Positions 48,719 to 60,545 of a stretch of DNA of 64,000 nt are shown piece by piece. Location of the stretch: NCBI GenBank assembly GCA_019009955.1, contig CM032228.1, forward strand, positions 72,284,001 through 72,348,000. The letters are read 5' to 3'. Within the stretch, counting starts at the first letter, position 1, and the number at the start of each line of letters is the position of its first letter. The notes beneath the pieces are model-generated. The model saw only the letters and a program-made list of their open reading frames with translations. It had not been told where the DNA came from and did no database searches. This DNA is from Riptortus pedestris (taxonomy: Eukaryota > Arthropoda > Insecta > Hemiptera > Alydidae). The position numbers were made by a program, and so were the translations under genes.

Positions 48719-48801
48719 ACTAATATCACCCTCAGTGTTGACGGAAACGGTTAAATATCGAGTATGGTATACATGAAATAAACATTTTTGAGAAAAGAAT
48801 G

Positions 48802-48979
48802 TTTTTTTTTTTTTTAAATATTTATTCGTTTATTTGCAACAACATATATACATATTACAAGCAAATGATGTGATTGATATAACAATTGGCTTGATTATTC
48901 ACTTGAGGTGGGAAGCTGTCTATTGACAATACCCACATTGGAGGGAAGGTAGGCTGGTACTACAGTCGTCGTCTTGGGT
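48802..48979 (-). mobile_element. Poly(A)-tailed retroposon fragment with 11-bp duplication
   Basis: Flanked by perfect AGAAAAGAATG (48791-48801 and 48980-48990). On the minus strand it starts ACCCAAGACGACGACTGTAG and ends CAAATAAACGAATAAATATT then TTA and a poly(A) run. An AATAAA lies near the tail. It fits a 5'-truncated LINE 3' UTR of the poly(A) class; no coding part remains. Confidence 0.75.
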
Positions 48980-49555
48980 AGAAAAGAATGTAAAATCGTA
49001 ATTAATGATGCCATTATAAAATGCATTTGCATGCATGAATTTAGTATTTAAGCTTAGAATACAGTGGTCCGCGTTATTACAGCTTATAGCTTGTATGACA
49101 TGAGCAGGAGTGGGGGTTTACTGAAGACTGAAAACTAAAAAAATCCAAATATCTCGGTTAATATTCGTGATAGGTAAAAATGTGGCCCACCACCATTTAT
49201 AGACAATTACATTTGCAAAATGATTGGCTCTGTAAAAGTTTTCAATCCGATAACATATAACAACGGAGATATTTCAAAGAAATTCGAAATTCCCTTCCTC
49301 TAACCCCCCGCCCCAAGTGCGCTTCCAGCGGTTAACAAACTTGATCTTTAGTTTTGCATGAAACACATATCCCGAGATTTGTAAGTTTAAGACAAAAATT
49401 GTAAACGCTAGAGCGGTATTTAATTTTGAATGGGCTTCATATTCGTCTTTTCCTATGTAGAATCGAGGGACGTTTGAGAAACATGTTCGAAAACCACCTT
49501 TTAAGGAAATCTCCTAAAAATTAGATTAGTGCTAGAATTAAAAACGAATGTTATT

Positions 49556-49590
49556 TATGGTTTGTATTTTACTAAAAAATACAAACCATA
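49556..49590. repeat. Perfect 15-bp hairpin
   Basis: Arms TATGGTTTGTATTTT (49556-49570) and AAAATACAAACCATA (49576-49590) around a 5-bp loop, between an H-family end and a SINE. Confidence 0.7.
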
Positions 49591-49668
49591 CAGAAATATC
49601 AAACAACTTTGGTAACTGTAAAGCGAAAATTGAGTCTGCTTGAGTGGTAACAGACAAATATATATTAT

Positions 49669-49888
49669 TTGTGGCTAAGGTTAGCCATTTGAGTAAAATC
49701 GTTGGCTTTAATCTCACAAGGTAAACCTAGAGTGGAGAGCTCGATTTCCGCCTGGACAAATAGGAATTTATTTAGTGAGGAACTAATTAAATAAAATCCT
49801 TAGTCCCACCCTGGATAGAAAATGGTTGTAACCTGTAGATGACCAGTCCCAATTAGCCATAGTATCATAAAGTCGACGTTAATAAACG
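49669..49888 (+). mobile_element. tRNA-derived SINE inside an H-family (TA)n tract
   Basis: Near full length: TTAGCCATTTGAGTAAAATC head, B-box-like GAGCTCGATTTCCGCCT, full body and the end GTCGACGTTAATAAACG. Left flank is ACAGACAAATATATATTA and right flank TATATATTACGGACCTAATT, both normal neighbours of the H-family microsatellite. Confidence 0.85.
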
Positions 49889-49889
49889 T

Positions 49890-51239
49890 ATATATATTAC
49901 GGACCTAATTTTCGTCATCTCCTTGGTAGGATCAATGGACATTTGAGGATATTTTTCGATAATTAGCTTTCATAAATTTCGTTTAAGGGGATTCTATGAA
50001 AGCTTGCAGTCGTTCCGAAGCTGCGGAATTCAACTCTTAAGTAATGAGGAGGCTTATAGCCGTTGTGTACTGTACTGGACTGTCATGAATGGTTGCAGTG
50101 TCAGTACACCATTTATTAAATACTGCAGTGGGCTTGAAGGGCCTGTTCTTCTTTAGGAAACCTTGCAATGGGTATGACGATCTGGGGCAGTGTTACGATG
50201 TGTTATTTTAAGTTTGTAGCTGTTGTGAGCTGGTATAACGCTATGAAGTCTCGCTCGCAGTTCGGAGCTCTTCTTTTGCGTTATGAACCACTCCAGTGAG
50301 CTTGAATCGTCAAAACAGCGTTACGAATACTCGACGATGGCTTGCAGGTCCCGAGTGCAGGGTTAAGCGGCAACAGGTGCCTGTCATCTGGATGTGGGGC
50401 AGGCAAGATCAGGGCTATGGCCACTTTCTCCAGGAGCCCGGGCTGTATCCCTTTCGGCACATTTCCAACTGGAGCTTGGCTCAAAAGCGGTGAAACGTCA
50501 GCTCTTCAAAAGTTATTACGAGGCAAGAATAAACGGACTGAGTCAACCCAAAGAATGTCCAATGAGCTAACTCAAAGGAGAAACCTCAGAGGCCAATTAA
50601 AATAAAATTTGCTTTCTCGTTTGCTTAAATCACAAGTATAAATATATATAATTTAAATTTGCATGGGTAATTTTGCTAACTAATATAACTATTCATGATT
50701 CATTCGTAGTTTCTAGAATCAACTAACTTGCTAAACAATTGGATTGGCTCAACAGGGCACTAAGTTAATTTAAATAATCACGGGCCAAACAATGTGTTAG
50801 GTAGACCTAATCCGGCTTCCAAAAAAAAAAAATAACAAAAAAACTGAATAATGAGGATATGCTTATCCTAAATATTTTAAGAGTCTTGCTGCAATGTCAT
50901 GTTGCATGACGTAGAAATGTTGACCCATGTAGAAGAGATTTTAAAGAAAGACTATCCGCTTATTTGCATTATGACAGAATAGTATAAATATTAATGAATA
51001 ATTGAAAGGAAAAATGAACTAAAATCATCAATATCAATAAAATATTAGTTCTTCTTTGTCAACGTTCCCATTTGAGTTCGTTCAGATTATGTTTCAACGG
51101 CTTAATAGTTTTCAGTCATCCAACAAATATGTAAAATCATAAAAAAAAAAATGTTTCTATCGGTGTCCTATCTGTGAACAAATAAATCACAAGAATCAAT
51201 TGTAAGAACAATTTACTTGATGATTTAAATTTAAATTAA
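49890..51239. other. Intergenic; G+C-richer block at 50000-50610
   Basis: 50000-50610 is clearly richer in G+C, with ORFs of 65-87 codons on both strands and the phrase AAGCGGTGAAACGTCAGCTC near 50490. Its flank at 49890-49990 still carries H-family right-part words (CGTCATCTCC, GGTAGGATCAATGGACATTT). No domain was recognised. Confidence 0.3.
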
Positions 51240-51930
51240 GATTAATTTAGACAAATCATTGATCTCTTCCCTCCAAATATTTCCTCTATCTAAGTAAAAA
51301 TTCGATGAGTAAAAGTTTGCTGACAGCAGAAAACAAGAAAGTGGGAATAACTCACTTAATATTTAAGCTACAAAAACTGAATTGGAGCACAATTGTAGAA
51401 CAACACTATTTTAACAAGATTGGTTCTATAATATTTTTCGTTGGGACTCAATAACGGAGATATTTAGAATCTTCGAATCCTCCCCCCTTATTCCTAGTCC
51501 GATTTCAGCCATTAACGACTATGTATGTTAGGTTTGTATATGTTGAATTAAACGGTTAAATATCGATTATGGTTTGGATCAAATAAGTATTTTTGAGTAA
51601 AGAAGTAAAATCTTAAATTGACGACGCCATCAAAAACATGAGTAGGAGTGGGTGTTTACTGAGTGTAAAAAATAAAAAATACTAAATATTTCAGTTAATA
51701 GTCAAGATAGAGAAAATATGAACATCATTTATAGAACATTAAAGTTGTAAGAAGATCGAAATTTTGAGCTTTTTCAATCCGACCTATAATAACGGAGATA
51801 TTTTGAATTTTAAAAATTCTCATCTAAACCTCATCCAATTTCAACATTGATCTTTATTTTTTCATAAAACGTTTAAATATCAAGTTTGGTAACTATCAAA
51901 CAAAAATTGCAACCGCTAACGGGTTAAGAG

Positions 51931-51987
<57 letters not shown>

Positions 51988-51989
<2 letters not shown>

Positions 51990-53840
51990 TAGCTAAGGTA
52001 CCCGGCGATGCCCGGGAAATCATTGTTGACTTACTAATGATGGTATTTTGATAGCAAGACTTCAATGTGTACAATTACACTTCCATCCAAGACGTAATGG
52101 TTTTCCGAAATAGCCAACCCTGAAGGGTACCTTCAGGGGATTGATATAATAGAAATTTTAGTTTTGAAGAATAAATGAAAATATGTTCCTAATCTATCCC
52201 TTTACACTTTTTGACTCACCTTTTTTCAATACTCGTAATTCAAACCATAATCATGGGTAGCATTTATTACAATTAAATATCATCTATAATGAACATATTT
52301 CCTTTCAAAAGCCAATCCGAGCTCATATAATATTAGGCCAAGTTTTTGCACGTAAGATTATATTTGTAATAGTGAATCACACTGGAAACTACTTCCAGTA
52401 ATGCCAGACGGGAAATTAGTAAACTCAATTATCTAGTAAGGCTCCATTCATCTTCCGCTCCCGCATGAGACTTCTCAAAATTCTTCTACTTAAATTATTG
52501 ATTCAAAACATTATTTTAATAATTTATCTACTGGATGGAATTAAATAATAGAGGTACCCTGAAAATATCATATCATATACGCATATTGTTTTTTGTCATA
52601 ATGACATTACCATTAACGTTTAATTATTATGATAGCACATATTTGTTTCAATAACATCAAGGTACATTATACAAATTAAATAATGGAAAGGCTCTTATAG
52701 TTTATATTTCTATTGGAAATAAATTACAAAGCTATTTTCTAGGAAAAATAAATAAATGAGGAGGGGGTGACGAAGATTTATACCTCACTAATCCGAATCA
52801 TACTTTGAACTATCATATAAGACGAAAACATAACATCATTTATCATAGTATTCATTTATTAAAACCCCTTAAATGAGTACTAATATAATTATTGACTCCC
52901 GTTTAGCATATATCCCGTGTTTACTTCATTTTACGACAAAAGTGAATGCACACATAAGTTACTCTAAATAACAAAGTAAACCACTTTTGTTATGTGCATG
53001 TTTGCCGAAAAACAAATAGAAAATAGAAAAACCGAGTTTTTCATTTCAGCCTCTCTTATAATCCCCACTCCCCTTTGAACCTAAAATTTTTAATATAGCT
53101 TATAATCATGGAAAAATTAATGCTAATTCACACACCGAGTTTTGCTATGTTCGGTTCAATCGTTAGTGCCCAACAAAATTGTTGGCTCCCGCTTTAGATT
53201 TTAGTGTATATCTCGTTTATACTTTTCTATACGACAAAAGTGAATAAAACAAAAGTTACTTTAAATAACAAAATAAACAACTTTTGTTATGTGCATATTT
53301 GCTGAAAAAGCAATAGGAAACGAAATATCACTATTTTTAATTTCAGGCCTCCCTTGTAACCCCCACTCCTGCCTGTCCCTAGAAATGTTAGTATGGCTTA
53401 TTATAATGAAGGCGTTAGTACTAATTCACATACCGAGTTTGGTTTAATTCGGTTTAGTCTTTAGTGCCAAATAAAATTGTGGACTCCCGCTTTAGTTTAT
53501 AGCGTATAACTCATTTATGCTTCCGTATACGTCAAAAGTGCATATAACAAAAGTTACTTTAAATTACAAAATAAACAACTTTTGTTATGTGCATATTTGC
53601 TGAAAAAGCATTAGGAATCGAAATATCGCTATTTTTAATTTCAGGCCTCCCTTATAACCCCACTCCTGTTCGTTTTAGAGAATATTAATATAGCCTAAAG
53701 TCTAAGTTGGGCTAGTAGTAATATACATACCAAGTTTCATAAAATTCGGTTCAGCCGTTTATGCGTGAAAAGGTAACAAACAAACAAACAAATAAACAAA
53801 CAAACAAACAAACAAACAAACAAACAAACAGACACGAAAG
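51988..53840 (+). mobile_element. CCCGGC-type dispersed repeat with internal 298-bp tandem units
   Basis: Begins ACTAGCTAAGGTACCCGGCG then ATGCCCGGG and ends AAATTCGGTTCAGCCGTTTA plus (CAAA)n at 53779-53837. Starts of this kind next to (TA)n, and ends with a 'TTCGGTTCAGCCGTTT' phrase followed by (CAAA)n, are widespread in arthropod genomes; I do not assign a named class. Three tandem units of 297-298 bp lie inside, marked by ACTTTTGTTATGTGCAT at 52983, 53280 and 53578. Confidence 0.6.
52860..53735 (+). repeat. Three tandem units of ~298 bp
   Basis: Inside the CCCGGC-type element. Landmarks GACTCCCGTTTAGC / GGCTCCCGCTTTAG / GGACTCCCGCTTTAG and ACTTTTGTTATGTGCAT recur at 297-298 bp. Each unit also contains a CCCCACTCC phrase and ACCGAGTTT. 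Confidence 0.75.
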
Positions 53841-55084
53841 AAACAAAATGTAGTTATGGTGTCTATGACATGTGAAACGAAAAGTTATCGTGAAATTTCG
53901 CGAAAAAAAATCAATGTACAGACAGAGGTTACAATTTTATATATATATAGATATATACAGTTTTGTTGGAACCTCATTTTCGTGATATCCTTGATAGAAT
54001 TGGTGGACATTTGGGGAAATTTGCTAAAAGGCTCTTTATGTCAAAATGAGTAAAATATAACTAATTTTCAAATAATACTTCAAATGCCATTGCCAACAGC
54101 CTTAAAAAAGCCTAAGTTTCAAGACATATGTTGTAACTTCCTCTTTGTGAGTAACCCAACTCAAAAAATAAATAAATAAATTTTTGACTCGTTTACATTC
54201 GTTTTAATTAACTGCTAAAAAATATAATATTTCAAGAAATCTTTTTGAGATTTGAATCTAAAGCAATGTTAATAAAATGAAATTAATTCTCTTTTTCATT
54301 AATTGAATAACGTGTTGAATATTTGTAACTAGATTATAACAAGGAAGAAGAAATTAATAACTCTAAAAGAAGGTCCTTAATAAATTACTACATTATATTT
54401 AAAAAGTGCTGATCTACCACTTAAGCCCTTTTAATAAAAGACCGTCACCTACATACCATTTATACTTGTATGAGTATAATAAACTGAAAAGATAAATACA
54501 CATTGACAGTATATCTATGAGGTAGCTGTTGATTGATTTATCACGTGATTGAAAAGGAATTCAATCTTTAGTAAGGATGAGGGAGGGTCGTTAGACAGAG
54601 GAAAGCAGATGATTGCATCTGAGTCAGAGAGCTTGCCCTCATTCGCCATACTCGAACCAGTCCATCGCCTTCCCAGAATCGCACACCAATCAGGTGAAAT
54701 TCATTCAATCATAATGCCTAGCTGATAAATTTAACAGTATAAACAACTGTGAATTCAAATTTCGAGGTAGTATTCAATTAAATTGAAATATCAGATTTGG
54801 CCACCTCAAAAAAAAATTATGAAAATTCAGTTCTTATTAATTGGATTGAGCTTAAAGTATATAATAATAATAATATGGAAAATAATTTAGGTTGACGTCA
54901 TCATTTTAGCAGATTTCCCCTTAGGGGAATTGAACTCATCCCCAAGGCACTTTTAAAATTTGTAGACCTATTCGAATAATTATAAGTGTAATAATTACTT
55001 AAGATTCTTCTTGATACGACGATCGTCAAACTGACTTTTGTCAAAAGAATTGTGTTGAACGACCTTCACAGCCATTTGCTAAGA

Positions 55085-55621
55085 GTTACCGCAAATTTTA
55101 TTGAAAACTATTTACTATATCTAGTAGTGTAAGGGATCAGAATCATTTTTATCTCAATCAATCCAAATTTTAGTAGTCCAAGTACTTAAGAAAGGAGGGG
55201 GGGGTCACCATAACATATTTGTATTTATCTCGTATAATAAAGGTCTCTTGAAAACAATTTATGGTATTTAAGCTTCGAATAATGTGGACTATTACATAGC
55301 AGAGTATTGTTTATGTAAAATGAGTAGAAGTGGTGGTTTGCTGAAGGCTGAAAACTGAAAAAAGCAAATACCTCGGTTTATATTCAAGATAGAGCATAAA
55401 TTTATATAACAATAATTATAGTACCTTTAATTTTCAATAAAATTGGTTCTATACAATTTTTTGATCCGACGCACAGTAACGGAGATATTTCGAATTTGGG
55501 AAAATCCCCCACTAAACGCCCCCTCCCACTGGTCGGATTTCAGCCATTTACGAACTTAATCTGCCTTTTTACATAAAACGTTAAAATATCGAGTTTGCTA
55601 AAGAACAAACAAAAATTGCGA

Positions 55622-55681
<60 letters not shown>

Positions 55682-55806
55682 GAACGGACTTCATTTTCGT
55701 CATCTCCTGGGTAGGATCGATTGATATTTGAAGAAATTTTTCAAAAATCGTGTCTTGAGTACGACGTCAATAGCTGATTTCTCTAATAAGGGAAATCTGC
55801 TAAAAG
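55085..55806 (+). mobile_element. H-family element with an intact hairpin end
   Basis: Left part of the subtype with TTGAAAACTATTTACTATAT, (TA)n at 55624-55675, then GGACTTCATTTTCGTCATCT and the end CTGATTTCTCTAATAAGGGA, AATCTGCTAAAA. A second, inverted hairpin-end fragment lies at 54905-54945 (TTAGCAGATTTCCCCTTAGG). Confidence 0.68.
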
Positions 55807-57072
55807 TCAATCGGTGTATAATTGTGTAAACATAAGTTTTGATCCCACTATCATTGATGCCTCGACAGCTATGTTTCGACCTCTAGGGTCTCTTCAGCTA
55901 TGCGTGTGCTGGACATGAGCTTTCTCTCTAGCCTAGGACAAAGTTGAGTAATCGGAAAATATACCAAAACTATGTGACAAACTGATGGAGTACAGACGTC
56001 GTTTAGTCAAAGTTCAATACATATAGTAGGATAATAGAATGTCGATGAAATTTATAAATCAATAAACAAAAATGTTGAAGTAGAAAAGGGTCATTTTTGT
56101 TTTGAAAAAAAAAATTGAAATAACAAACTGCAATTATGACACAACACCTTCAATGAAATTATTTTCCGGTTTGATTAGTTCTGAGGAAGAAAAACTTTTT
56201 CATTGTTTCATGACAATTTAAAAATTTTTTATTGAGAACCATCCTCTTTCACAATTAATTTTAATTTGAATTGTTTCTTCATTTCCAGTTGTAAAAAACT
56301 GCTTCAGTTTGTCCAGGAGTTTTATGCATTGCCTTTTGTGTTGTGGTATAACATTTATATTTATGTATACATCTTATATTAAAATAAAGTACAGTATCAA
56401 ATCAACGACTTTCCTTTTGTTATTAATACATGTGTAATATGGCAGGCCTTAACAATGGTTATAAATTTTACCGAAACGTTGCCTGATGCAGTTTCATTTC
56501 AACATAAGTGACTGACAATCACATTAGACAAGGATAGTAAAATAAAAAAAAAAAAAAGTTACTTCTAAATATCTCTAACTCTAATATTTGGGGATATTGA
56601 TCTTCTACGGTGGCGCGTTTGAAACGCCGTCATAAGAACCAACTATGGAATATTCAAATTAATATTCGAGTCGAAAAAGAAGAAAGTGATAAAAGTATTT
56701 ATAATCCATATGACGCAATCGGTCAGTGCTAAGTCGCTACGTCTTTCTCCGATCTATTTTTCGCTCCATTAGCCGTGCATACTTCAATGTAATTAGCGCT
56801 GTCGGATTTTCAACCTGACGGACATTCAACATTAAGAGGTGTTAGCTACTAAGGAAATGTCGCTCCAAACATTTAGAATCGTGCAGCCGATGGCCATGTG
56901 ATAGCAAGAGATGCTATCTAAGAACATCTTATTTTGCTTAGAATTGTTTGGAGGTCTTGTTACGCAAAGCCAATTTAACTCTGATCTAAGATGTCTTCAC
57001 GTTTGTTCCCACTCGCTTATCTCATCTATTGGTAGTTTAATGAAGGTTAGACAATTCGACTAGCGATATACA

Positions 57073-57077
<5 letters not shown>
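55807..57077. other. Intergenic, nothing firm
   Basis: Contains CAGCTATGTTTCGACCTCTA at 55868, again a 'GAAAC...CTGAAGA'-type phrase on the minus strand, probably an old repeat. No gene. Confidence 0.35.

Positions 57078-57119
<42 letters not shown>
57078..57119. repeat. (TA)n microsatellite
   Basis: About 42 bp, followed by an ACAC run. It gives an artefactual Tyr-Ile ORF on the minus strand. Confidence 0.95.
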
Positions 57120-57123
<4 letters not shown>

Positions 57124-57686
57124 CACACACTCGTCGTGCGTGTGAGTACATTGTGTTTGCCTGCCATCCTCCCTGTCTGTCTATAGTGACCAAAATTTTT
57201 GACTGGCTTACTAATGCAGAATCTGTCTTTTAGTGGCAGCGGGGAAGGGTGGAATTTAAGGGGGACCAAAAAGGAATTGCAAAATATTTTGTTCAATATG
57301 AGTCCCAAACCTGTATGTAACATGTAAGTATGTTAGGTGAGGCCAGTTGAGATTAACTTTAAAACTCATTACTTTCTCGACTAAATGCTAAAAACATAAA
57401 TATGATACGAATTACGTAGTTGTATATAATTATTATGTTAGTTTTGGTGACTGATGAGCTATTTCCAAGAAATGTTTATGTCAGAAGTAGGTTATTACTA
57501 GTATTTTGGTTTGAACTGACTAAGTGCCCTGTACCTTTGCATTATATGTGACAATTAAAAATAAATAAATTATTATAAATTTTTGTTTTAACTTTCAGAA
57601 ACAGGGACAGTGTGTTTATTATATTGATATGATTTCCGAGACAAACTATAGTAGATATAATTGTTTCAGTAAACGAACACAAAGAA

Positions 57687-58610
57687 CAGCCCATGTATTA
57701 GTTTAGTAAGTTTTCCCAATAAGGACAACAGCCAATGTATTATTTCAGTAAGCTTTCGGAACAGAAACAACAGTCGATGTATTATTGCAGTTAGCTTTCG
57801 GAACACAAACAACAGTCAGTGTATTAAGTAGGCAAGATTTCCCAATAAGGACAACAGTCACAGTATTATTGCAGTAAGCTTTCGGAAGAGAAACAACAAT
57901 CAATGCATTATTGCAGTAAGTTTTCGAAACACGAACAACAGTCAATGTATTATCGCAGTAAGCTTTCGAAACAGAAACAACAATCAATGCATTATTGCAG
58001 TAAGTTTTCGAAACACGAACAACAGTCAATGTATTATCGCAGTAAGCTTTCGGAACACAAACAACAATCAATGCATTATTGCAGTAAGCTTTCGGAACAA
58101 GAACAGCATTCAATGTATTATCGCAGTAAGCTTTCGGAACACAAACAACAGTCAATGTATTAAGTTGGTAAGTTTTCCCAATAAGTACAACAGTCAATGT
58201 ATTATTGCAGTAAGCTTTCGGAACACAAACAACAGTCAGTGTATTAAGTTGGTAAGTTTTCCCAATAAGTACAACAGTCAATGTATTATTGCAGTAAGCT
58301 TTCGGAACACAAACAGCAGTCAGTGTATTAAGTTGGTAAGTTTTCCCAATAAGTACAACAGTCAATGTATTATTGCAGTAAGCTTTTGGAACACAAACAA
58401 CAGTCAGTGTATTAAGTTGGTAAGTTTTCCCAATAAGTACAACAGTCAATGTATTATTGCAGTAAGCTTTCGGAACACAAACAACAGTCAGTGTATTAAA
58501 TTAGTAAGTTTTCCCAAAAAGGACAACAGTCAATGTATTATTGCAGTAAGCTTTCGGAACACAAACAACAGTCAATTTATTATTTCAGTAAGCTTTCGGA
58601 AAACATGAAC
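57687..58610. repeat. 42-bp minisatellite, 22 units
   Basis: The unit start CAGTCAATGTATTATTGCAG recurs exactly every 42 bp (57687, 57729, 57771, 57813, 57855 ... 58569). Two unit types alternate from about 58149 to 58500: one with GCAGTAAGCTTTCGGAACAC and one with AAGTTGGTAAGTTTTCCCAA, giving an 84-bp higher-order period repeated four to five times. Degenerate units flank the array. Because 42 is divisible by 3, it is open for 234 codons on the minus strand and 147 on the plus, but codes only 14-residue repeats on either strand. Confidence 0.9.
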
Positions 58611-58639
58611 TATTTTGGTAATGTTTGGGACACAGACAA

Positions 58640-59729
58640 CAGTTTCTAAACCAATAGGCACCTATTAAAAATTACTAATTACACAGATAGTTCGTGAGGA
58701 ACTATTAGAAAGTAGAAATTAAACACAAGACTTCATACTAAGGTTCAATCCTAATATGACATTTTGATTGGATATTTGGCAGAATAAGGCCAGGATGGAG
58801 AAAGTCCTCAAGATGCAATCAAACCTTTAAAATGCTCTCTTGCCGTGGCTTTAATTCTCTTTCTGAATATTCGATGCCACTTTCTACTTCTCGATAACAC
58901 TCCTTAACATGAGGAAAACCGTTACAAAGTCAGTCCAACTTACTTCAAGATGTTGGGCCATACAATAATAAAGTGAAATGCAAAGAAGATCTGCATATTC
59001 AAAAGCATCGTAAAGCTCATAAAGATCCCCATCTTAAAGAGAGCAGTTATACCGGTATCAGACGACTCCCTAACAGTATTGCTTGATCAATTCTGATAGA
59101 GAGGGAGAGAGTAGAGCTTCAGTCGTCCCTTTTAATGCAAGAAAAGTATGAAGCTTTCATGTTCTTAATGAAAATATACGAAATATGTTTCCTACAAAGC
59201 GTTCAAAGTATATTCGTCTCCTCTAAAGTAAGAGAATACGTTTCACAAATTAAAACGATTCATTAAAAATATACTCTATAGGTTACTGCCTCATTTTGAG
59301 GACTCATATTTCAAGATGTCTCTCTTTACGCCCCCCCCCCCCTTCTTCTGTTATCGCATTATCAAAGATCAATGACCTCGTAAGAAGTCAGCGAGAAATT
59401 AATTTATTATGTAGAAGTCACCATAAATATTTGCATTTGTCTGCCATAACCATTCATATAAATAAAAGTTATTGTGTTACAAAAAAATAAGAGACAGAAT
59501 TCTTTTAATTAGTTTGTGAACCATAAACGGATACATAAGAAATACATTTTTATTGTAATAGTTGAAAAGGCTTTTCTTCCATCCACCAGTTTTTAATGTG
59601 TTTCCATTGTTGCAAGCTCAGTTCTATTGTAGTTAGCAATCGGTCTTTGACCTGGTTGCTTTAAAAACCATTTAATTATTCTTGTTTGTAGAGTCACGGT
59701 CCGTCTCCCTGTCAAAGTCTTCCTTTCCC

Positions 59730-59768
<39 letters not shown>

Positions 59769-60334
59769 CTCTCATTTGCTCTCAATGTCTCTTTCATCGT
59801 TCTTCTCGTCCTTCTTCTTTTTTCCTCATCCAGTGTCCAAATACAAGCCACCTTCCTTCCTTCAGAACTAATGCCCCATTGTTTACACGCTCTGCTTACC
59901 CTAAATTGTTCTATTGTTCTATCTAATATCTGAAAGAACCACAAAACTGTCTGGCTAGTTAGATGAAAGGCTAAGAGAGACACTCAATAAATTAAATAAG
60001 AAATTTCGGTAATTCATTTTCAGCCGACAAAAAAAGAAATAATTAATTCAAATTAGTACCCTCTTTTAAAAATTAATTATATACCTTTCATCTTATAAAG
60101 CACACCACTTTGACTAAATCCTGATGTGCTTTTATTCCTAGCTTCTTCCTGCGAAGTGTCGTAATGACTCCAAATTTAATAAATGCCTTTATCACTATTT
60201 CAAACCAAACTGGCAGTGAAAGTAGAATACATTTCGACAAAACGTATGATCATATATCTATGTCTATATTAATTATTATTTTTTGTCTTAAATTAATTAA
60301 ATACATCATTTAGCATCAAATTTTAACTAGTTGG
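58640..60334. other. Intergenic, no gene recognised
   Basis: Includes a C run at 59333-59342 and the CT microsatellite. A 103-codon minus-strand frame (59672-59983) is partly produced by the microsatellite; its unique part matches nothing I know. Confidence 0.35.
59731..59768. repeat. (CT)n microsatellite
   Basis: About 30 bp of CT followed by (CA)n; produces Arg-Glu and Ser-Leu repeats in overlapping ORFs that are not genes. Confidence 0.95.
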
Positions 60335-60545
60335 TGGTACAACATCCGGCTTATAATAAAAGAAATATTTCGAATTCAAAATATTCCCCTCTAAACCCCC
60401 ACTATTCCAGGTTTGATTTCAGCCCGGAACCAATGCGATCTTTAGTTTTGAATGAAACTGCTAAATATCGAGTATAGTATAGATCAAATAAATATTTTCC
60501 AGTAAAGAACGAAAATTTTAATGAGGAGTTAAATTCATGCAACAG
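60335..60545 (+). mobile_element. H-family internal fragment
   Basis: Carries CCCCCACTATTCCAGGTTTG, GCGATCTTTAGTTTTGAATG, AATATCGAGTATAGTATAGA and AATATTTTCCAGTAAAGAAC, all first-module words in order. No ends. Confidence 0.55.

Larger units (their letters stand above)
48490..49518 (+). mobile_element. H-family element, G/C-rich end missing
   Basis: From about 48530 (ATTAATAGTTTATCAAGGTT) through AATATCGAGTATGGTATACA and CATGAGCAGGAGTGGGGGTT to the decayed hairpin end CTTTTAAGGAAATCTCCTAA. Interrupted by a 178-bp poly(A)-tailed insert (48802-48979). Confidence 0.65.
51240..54030 (+). mobile_element. H-family element split by a 1.8-kb CCCGGC-type repeat
   Basis: Left part 51240-51987 holds both modules up to AACCGCTAACGGGTTAAGAG and (TA)n. 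Right part 53935-54030 resumes with TATATATAGATATATACAG, GGAACCTCATTTTCGTGATA and GGTGGACATTTGGGGAAAT. The intervening 1.85 kb is a different repeat, so it probably landed in the (TA)n tract. Confidence 0.65.

Noticed and set aside
50281..50605. Overlapping ORFs of 65-87 codons on both strands
   Set aside because: Overlap on opposite strands in a G+C-richer block, none with a recognisable motif.
57745..58449. 234-codon minus-strand ORF
   Set aside because: Produced by a 42-bp tandem repeat that stays in frame on both strands; no start context, domain or codon bias supports a protein.
59672..59983. 103-codon minus-strand ORF with Arg-Glu repeats
   Set aside because: Partly the CT microsatellite; the remainder has no recognisable domain.
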